Shown in pieces: positions 10,575 through 15,922 of a DNA stretch of 15,922 bases. The stretch lies in contig JAMYWO010000008.1 in the NCBI GenBank assembly GCA_024220525.1, forward strand, positions 318,491 to 334,412, given 5' to 3'. The notes beneath the pieces were generated by a model. The model worked only from the letters and a program-made list of their open reading frames with translations. It had not been told where the DNA came from and searched no databases. The number at the start of each line of letters is the position of its first letter. Within the stretch, counting starts at the first letter, position 1. The translations under genes were made by a program, and so were the position numbers. The stretch comes from Cochliopodium minus (lineage: Eukaryota > Discosea > Himatismenida > Cochliopodiidae).

Positions 10575-11312
10575 TCAATTATTTAATTTTTTTTCGAACT
10601 TTTTGAGTTGTTCATAAAAATTGCTGACATTTACGCAATACCTTTTTGTTCTCACTAATTCCAATGCTTCTTCCACAGTCTTACAATACTTTTTTTTCAA
10701 CAAATAACAAATTATGGCAGTAGGAGAGCGGCCTAAATCAAATAAATTAATTATTTATTTTTTATTTTTTTTTTAAATTAAAAATTGTTAAAAATTAATA
10801 ATTTTTTGATTTCATTTTTTCAATTACTTGATCCTGCATTACAATGGAAGAAAATGTTCCCTTTGTAGAATACTTTGTCTATGTCTTCACACAATTTCTC
10901 GAAAAGTTCTCCATAATCGAAATTAGGATTATCCCTTGCATTTACTTGTATGTATTCAAAGTCATTCGGAAATTTACAAACCTGATCTTTAAATTTAAAA
11001 AAAAAAAATATTCAATTTTAATTCTCTTTTACATTATCTGCACAACAAACTATTGTTTTTATCTCTTTCTTCTTTAATTCATTTTTCATCTCTTCATAAT
11101 CCATCTCTGTATAATTCCAATGATCAGGAGGGCTCCCTAATGTTACCATAAATTTATAAATTTCAAATTTAAAAATAAAAGAGGTTGGTTTCTTATTTTT
11201 AATCCTCACCTGCAAATCCTTGATTTCCGAGGTAGATTTTTGTATTTTTGATTTTTATAATTTCATGGCAGGGTGTTTGAAGTGCGAGTAGGTATTTTTC
11301 TTCATCAATCAT
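10575..11312 (-). CDS. Dual-specificity (DUSP-type) protein phosphatase
   Basis: This is a small cysteine-dependent phosphatase expected to remove phosphate from Tyr and Ser/Thr, or from a non-protein substrate as some atypical members do. Exons on the minus strand: 11312-11210, 11136-11033, 10981-10828, 10732-10575 (TGA stop). The product is 172 residues, the size of an atypical DUSP with no extra domain. IYLGNQGFAGSPP (26-38) is the usual entry to the fold. Asp86 in NARDNPNFD is the likely general acid. The signature HCNAGSSRS (115-123) has nucleophile Cys116 and Arg122, followed by PTAIICYLL. The signature is split by an intron after the codon for Ser120. An alternative first exon (ATGAATCGAATTATTG near 11375, spliced to AAAAATACC) is also in frame; the simple ATG at 11312, preceded by an in-frame stop, is preferred. 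It diverges from the RGS gene and converges with the Deg gene (86 bp between stops). Confidence 0.9.
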
Positions 11313-11613
11313 TTTTTTTTTATTTTTTTGATCATTTCAAAAAAGGATTGTTCTCCAGTGAAGAAACAATACCAATAATTCGATTCATCAATTTCAAAAT
11401 CTTTTTACACATTTTTAAAATAAATAATTCAGTGAAAAAAAATTTAATTTTTTATAATTTGTTTTGATTAAATGATCATTTCCATGGTTTCTTAAAGTAT
11501 CCTGAGGTTGACTTGTGAATAATTTTTAAGATATAAAATTTATGTTCATATTTTATGTTAATCCATAAAAATTAAAAAAAAGAAGTTATTATAATAAATA
11601 TATATATCAGTTA
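11313..11613. promoter_or_regulatory. Shared divergent upstream region, phosphatase / RGS protein
   Basis: This 301-bp gap lies between two divergent start codons and must hold both leaders and promoters. It contains a perfect 12-bp palindrome, AAATGATCATTT, at 11470-11481, and a less AT-rich patch at about 11480-11515. GATCATTTC also occurs near 11330. None of these is a known element. An 18-codon minus-strand ORF starting at about 11388 could be an upstream ORF or an alternative first exon of the phosphatase. Confidence 0.4.
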
Positions 11614-14600
11614 ATGGATAGTTTTGAACAAATGAAAGAAATATTGAGTGGATCTGTCGATGCATCCAGTGTAAAAATACAAAAATTAAAAATAAATTAA
11701 TTATTATTCAAATATCCCACAAAAATTCCACCCTATTCACCCAATTGTTCTATCAAACTGAATTATAATATACTCACAAAAAATATATTTCCTTTTTTAT
11801 TAACATAAACAAATCATATTTTGAAAGAGGAAATATATAAAAATCAAACCAATATGTCCGAAAAAAAAATGTATCCACTCAAAATCCTTATTCATACATT
11901 ATTTTACCAGTATAATCATATTGAATTTTATTGAGAAGAATTTTAACTCCAAATATTCAAGTGGATCAATAAATTAAAAAAAAAAAAAAAATAAATAAAA
12001 AATAAACTAATATAATAATTTCTTTTTTCAATATAGCTCGATTTTGTAGTGGATTATCTCGTAAACAATGAATACAACCACGTGCCTCTTAAAAAGAACA
12101 AGACATCCATGTTCGGAAAATCAATCAAAAGCAGTTTTCAAGGGAGCACCATCTTCAACGTTCTCCAAAACAGACTCGAAGTGAAAAAAGATCACACCAT
12201 CAAATGGATCAACTTGATGTTACAATTTAAAGTACTTTATTATAATTTTTGTTAACATTTATAAATTTTTTGAACAATTTTTTTAAAAAAAAACATTTAT
12301 TTAAAATTCATTAATTTAATAATTCATTTATTTTGTTTTAATATTTTTGATTATTTTTAAAAATCATTTATAAAATCCATTTATTTTGTTTTAATGCTTT
12401 TATTTTTTGATACATTATTTTAAAAATGATTATTTAATATTTCGTTCTTTTTAAAATCATTCATTTAAAGATTTTTATTAATTTAAAAATCATTTATGTT
12501 GAACTTTTTTTTTATTTAAATATATTAGTATCTGAAAGTAGAGATGGGAGTAGAAGGGTCTTGGAATTCAAAAAGCATTTACACTTGGGCAGAGAAAGCC
12601 AAGGTCAAAAATTCTCCCACCATTGAGACAGACAAAGACACCGATAGTGAACATGGTAAAAAATAATCACTATAATAATTTTTATTTTAAAAATAATAAA
12701 TTAATTAAATAATTTTAATAATAAATATTTTATTTTATTTATTTAGTTATAAATTTTTTATTATTCTAGATACGATATCCTTTAGAATAGACACGGAGCC
12801 CAAACAAATTGAAGAAGAAAAAAGTTCAACAGATGAGAAATCCATCACTCTCGGTTATTTTTTTTAAAAAACAAATTCTACTTATTTCAATTTTAAGTTT
12901 ATTTTTTTGTTAAAATTTCATTTTTTTAATTTAATTACATTTATCATTTTTTATTTTAATAAAACATTTTTTCAAATTAAGAAAATTTTCATTATTTTAC
13001 GTTTTATTTCTATTGTTTAATTATATTTTATTTTTTTATATTTTATTTGTTTCATTAAAAATTTCTTGATGAATTCAATATTTGAAAATAAAGATTTTTG
13101 TTTTTTTTTATTTCCAATTTTTAAATATTTTTTTTTTACCCAATCACATTTTCATTTAATCTTTTTTAATCTAGAAAAAAAGCCAGTATACTTCTACTTC
13201 TTCGAATACATCAAAAAGAGGCACACCTGCTTCGTACCAGAGTTTTTGTGGGAAGTAAAGTTCTTCAAACAAGTGGAAGACAACAAAAAGAGAAACGAGC
13301 TCGCCAAAATGATCTACGACACTTTCATCCTTCCCAAATCCAAAAAGTATATCAAGGTTCCTCACAACTTGCGTTTGTTACTTCGTGAAAAAATTTCTAA
13401 AGCAAAAAAGAACGGTTTCATTTTTTTTATTTTTTTCAACATTTTTTTAAATTAATTTTTTTATTTCAAATTTTGCTTTACATATTTTCTTTTACTTTAT
13501 TTTTAAATATATTTACATCAATAAATTTTTAATTTCACTTTATTTTTTTATTATATTTTTTCATAATTAAATTAATTTTTTAAATTTAAATTTAATAGTT
13601 ACTTTATTTTTATTTTTTAATTTTTTTTTTGTTCAAAATTTTTTATTGAACTTTATTTTTTATCTTTTTTTTACGTATTTTGTTTTTATTTAGTTTTTGA
13701 CAAAGCAGAAGCAGCAGCTCTTGGATTGTTACAAAAAAATCCCTTCAACGAATTTATTGAACATAAAAGATACAAAAGTAATTTTAATTTATTTAATTTT
13801 TTAAAATTTTTTTAGTTTAATAATTAATTTATAACTTATATTTTTTTATTTTTTATTTTTTTTATTTTTTTTATTATAAATTAATTTTTAATATATTTTT
13901 ATTTTTATTTTTATTTCTATTTTTTATTTATGTTCAGAACTTCTTTTGAAAAGCGATGGAAAAGCAAGAGTACCCGTGGTGAAGTTCCAATACAACATCC
14001 CCTTCTTCGCAAAATACTCCGATGTGCTGCACGAATATTTCGACATTCTCCTCTCTGACCCCATCAAGGCTCAATTCTTCAAAGAGTTTTTGATCACCGA
14101 GAAAAACGACGAAAATTTGAATTTTTATTTATCCATCAAAACTTTTAGTTGTAAATTTTTAAATTTTTTTTACGAACCAAAATTTATTTATTTTATTTTT
14201 ATTTTTATTTTTTAATCATGTAATAATTTTTTTTTTTATTTTATTAATTTATTTTTTTTCTTTATTTTTAATTGATAACATTCTCTTTTTTTTTCATGAT
14301 TATTTTTTTATTCATTTTATTATTTTTATTTTTTATTTTTTTAAATTTTTTGATTTTATTTTTTAAATTTGATTTTATTTCTCGATAAAAATTTTGATCA
14401 TTTCAATAAATGAATTTTTGATCATTTTTTTAATGAAGCTGTCAATGACAAAAAAAAATTTGCAAAAGAAATTTATGAGACATTCCTTGTCGGTACATCC
14501 AAACAGTCCGTCAATTTGCCTGGTAAAAAAATTAATTTAAATTAAAAAATGAAAATAAAAATAAATAAAAAATAAAAAAATGAATGATAATAAAAAATTA

Positions 14601-15480
14601 AAAAATTAAAAAACTAAAAAATTAAAAAATTAAAAAATTAAAAAATTAAAAAATGATATTAAAGGAAAAATTATGGAAGCAATCAAGAAGGATATGGAAG
14701 ATCCTCCTTCAAACCTTTTTTCGGACGCAGAGAAACACGTTTACAAACTCATGGAGAAAGATCCTTACCATCGTTTCTTGAAATCACCTTTCTTTGATAA
14801 GTTGGTTTTTTTTCAATATGGCGGTGCTTCGAAAGATGGTTTTTAATTTTTTAACCTTTATTTTTAACTTATTTAAATTTTTATTATTTTATATTCTATT
14901 TTTTTTAGGAGACATATTCCTTCTTTTGAGAAAACCTGAAAGTAAAAAAAAAAACACTTTTTTTTTAAAAAAATTAAAATTTAATTTTATATTTATTTAT
15001 TTTTGGTTTATTCTGATTTATTTTTGATTTTTAGGATTCGAATTTTTTTTATATTTTTTGATTGAAGAGTTTTCACCAGAAAAAATAGAGTTTTGTACTT
15101 CCGTTGATCTGTACAAAGGTTAAAATTATTTAGTTAACTTTTTTGAATTAATTAAATTAATTGGTAAAAATGCTTTTTTTGAAATAGAATCACTGAAGAA
15201 TGATAAAATAAATGTTCAAGAAGAAGCACAATCAATATGGGATGACTTTTTCTCAAAAAAAACCTATGATCTAAAACTGCCTGATAACATCTTTAAGTTT
15301 TTAGAATTTTCCATCAAAAACAAAAAAGCGGTCACAAAGACTTTTGATGAGGCAAGAGAGAACTTGATGGATGAGTTTCCAATGGATTGCATTGAAAAAT
15401 TCAAAAAAAGTAAGTATCTTATGTACATGCTCCACAGCGAAGAGATTAAAAAGAAAGAAAGCCCTACTTTGGACAACTGA
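11614..15480 (+). CDS. Protein with three tandem RGS-type domains
   Basis: RGS domains bind active G-alpha and speed GTP hydrolysis. Exons: 11614-11670, 12037-12231, 12529-12655, 12770-12853, 13175-13414, 13694-13777, 13938-14150, 14439-14522, 14665-14838, 14909-14941, 15035-15118, 15188-15480 (TGA stop); 555 residues. Residues 1-154 match no family I know, and 114-154 are acidic and probably disordered. RGS1 is about 157-266, RGS2 about 297-411, RGS3 about 421-548. RGS2 is textbook: LLSDPIKAQFFKEFL, DENLNFY, KEIYETFL, SVNLP, LFSDAEKHVYKLMEKDPYHRFLKS. RGS1 (KMIYDTFILPKSKKYIKVP, VFDKAEAAAL) and RGS3 (FEFFLYFLIEEFSPEKIEF, KTFDEAREN) are divergent. There is no signal peptide or membrane helix, so a cytosolic protein is likely. 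From the third intron on, every intron is phase 1. Exon 1 (19 codons) is the least certain part. Confidence 0.87.
11671..12036 (+). other. 366-nt first intron of the RGS gene
   Basis: The intron runs from gtaaaa to atatag and joins two phase-0 exons. Its base composition differs from most introns here: about 11710-11960 has fewer poly-T runs, many C residues and mixed sequence. It holds a short plus-strand ORF beginning ATGTCCGAA at about 11853 that stops after 27 codons and cannot be spliced in frame to the next exon. No RNA gene or conserved domain is seen. Confidence 0.55.
12854..13174 (+). other. 321-nt intron of the RGS gene
   Basis: This T-rich intron runs from gttatt to atctag between two phase-1 boundaries. 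The following exon is open upstream into the intron, but that extension is low-complexity and Phe-rich. I see nothing else in it. Confidence 0.75.
14591..14653 (+). repeat. Short tandem array of the octamer TTAAAAAA
   Basis: About eight copies of an 8-bp unit are present, one with CT in place of TT (14614-14615). The array lies in an RGS-gene intron and ends about 10 bp before its AG acceptor, where most other introns in this gene carry T-rich sequence. Confidence 0.75.
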
Positions 15481-15634
15481 AAAAAAATTTCCCTTAAATT
15501 TGTACTTTTATACCAATTCGCTGTTAAAATAATAAGTTGTTTGAATAAAAAAAAAAAATAATTGAAACTTGAATTTTTCTTTCTTTTTTAAAATCTTTTA
15601 TTTTTCATTTTTATAAAAAAAAAATGAATCTTTT
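15481..15634. other. Convergent 3' intergenic region, RGS gene / cysteine peptidase
   Basis: This 154-bp gap between two converging stop codons must hold both 3' ends. AATAAA at 15544-15549 could serve the plus-strand RGS gene. Its complement TTTATT at 15597-15602 could serve the minus-strand peptidase. In DNA this AT-rich, such hexamers are weak evidence. Confidence 0.4.
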
Positions 15635-15765
15635 TTAAAGATCAGCTTCAGCTGCACTTGCATCGTGGTCAACTTTGAAAAAAAAAAAAGAATAAACAAA
15701 AATCAAAAAAAAAAAAATCTATTTTACTTCCACACATATCTACTCCTCTTTGAATCCAGAAGTAT
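15635..15765 (-). CDS. Papain-family (C1A) cysteine peptidase, C-terminal end only
   Basis: Two small exons on the minus strand, 15765-15728 and 15672-15635, each 38 nt, are joined by a 55-nt gtaaaa-caaag intron; TAA stop at 15637-15635. With the phase kept they encode YFWIQRGVDMCGIDHDASAAEADL. Known of the family: C1A peptidases (cathepsin B/L type) end in a block of the form GYFxIxRGxNxCGIExxxxA. The first exon begins with the third base of a codon, expected to be the preceding Gly. The rest, including the catalytic Cys, His and Asn, lies beyond the window, so activity cannot be judged. The CGID and Ala-rich tail look more like cathepsin B than cathepsin L, but this is a weak call. Both exons are too short for ordinary ORF detection. 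Confidence 0.8.
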
Positions 15766-15818
15766 CTTTTTAAAAAATTCAAAAAAAAAAAATTAAAAAA
15801 AAAATCAATCAAATCAAC

Positions 15819-15922
15819 AATAAAACTAACAATAAAACTAACAACAAAACTAACAATAAAACTAACAATAAAACTAACAACAAAACTTTTAACAACAAAA
15901 ACAACAAAACTAACAAAACTAA
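15819..15922. repeat. 12-bp minisatellite, unit AATAAAACTAAC
   Basis: Five consecutive 12-bp units occupy 15819-15878, with AAT or AAC at the start of the unit. Imperfect copies continue from 15879 to the window edge. The array lies upstream (minus strand) of the visible peptidase exons, so it is probably inside an intron of that gene. The window ends within it, which may reflect a contig break at the repeat. Confidence 0.85.

Noticed and set aside
11853-11935. ATGTCCGAA ORF as an alternative first exon of the RGS gene
   Set aside because: Its only usable gt donor gives the wrong phase, so the next exon would hit a stop at once.
13066-13455. 129-residue plus-strand ORF as a stand-alone gene
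   Set aside because: Only 13175-13414 is RGS-like sequence; the rest is intron read-through rich in Phe, and the frame joins cleanly to flanking exons by splicing.
15819-15922. The tandem repeat as a telomere at the contig end
   Set aside because: The 12-bp unit lacks the G-rich strand of known telomeric repeats, it is degenerate, and an unfinished peptidase gene must continue beyond it.

Overview
The window is nuclear DNA from a unicellular eukaryote. It is very AT-rich: introns and intergenic DNA are almost pure A/T, and exons are visibly richer in G and C. Genes are broken by short GT-AG introns. I could reconstruct 41 complete introns, mostly 50 to 400 nt. The standard genetic code fits, since both TAA and TGA are used as stops. 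The gene content (mitochondrial pyruvate dehydrogenase, anaphase-promoting complex, RGS signalling) fits a free-living aerobic protist, perhaps an amoeboid lineage. I cannot place it further from sequence alone.

Layout, left to right: (1) 273-1545, plus: 3' two thirds of the pyruvate dehydrogenase E1 beta gene, with its 5' part outside the window. (2) 3457-1689, minus: an unrecognised 387-residue coiled-coil protein assembled from four exons. (3) 6879-3652, minus: APC5, the TPR scaffold subunit of the anaphase-promoting complex, complete, 814 residues. (4) 7001-10488, plus: a complete Deg/HtrA serine protease of the eukaryotic DEG9/DEG10 type, 496 residues in 16 exons, several of them micro-exons. 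(5) 11312-10575, minus: a complete 172-residue dual-specificity phosphatase. (6) 11614-15480, plus: a 555-residue protein with three tandem RGS-type domains. (7) 15765-15635, minus: the C-terminal two exons of a papain-family cysteine peptidase, running off the window into a 12-bp minisatellite.

Neighbouring genes share no pathway, as expected for eukaryotic gene order. APC5 and the Deg gene diverge from a 121-bp gap. The phosphatase and RGS genes diverge from a 301-bp gap. Three gene pairs converge with short 3' gaps.

Most interesting points: the Deg protease keeps its catalytic serine on a frame-neutral 21-nt micro-exon. In the triple-RGS protein only the middle domain keeps the residues expected to contact G-alpha. 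The coiled-coil gene has no recognised family. All gene models come from manual splicing guided by reading frame and remembered family consensus; no search or transcript data were available.
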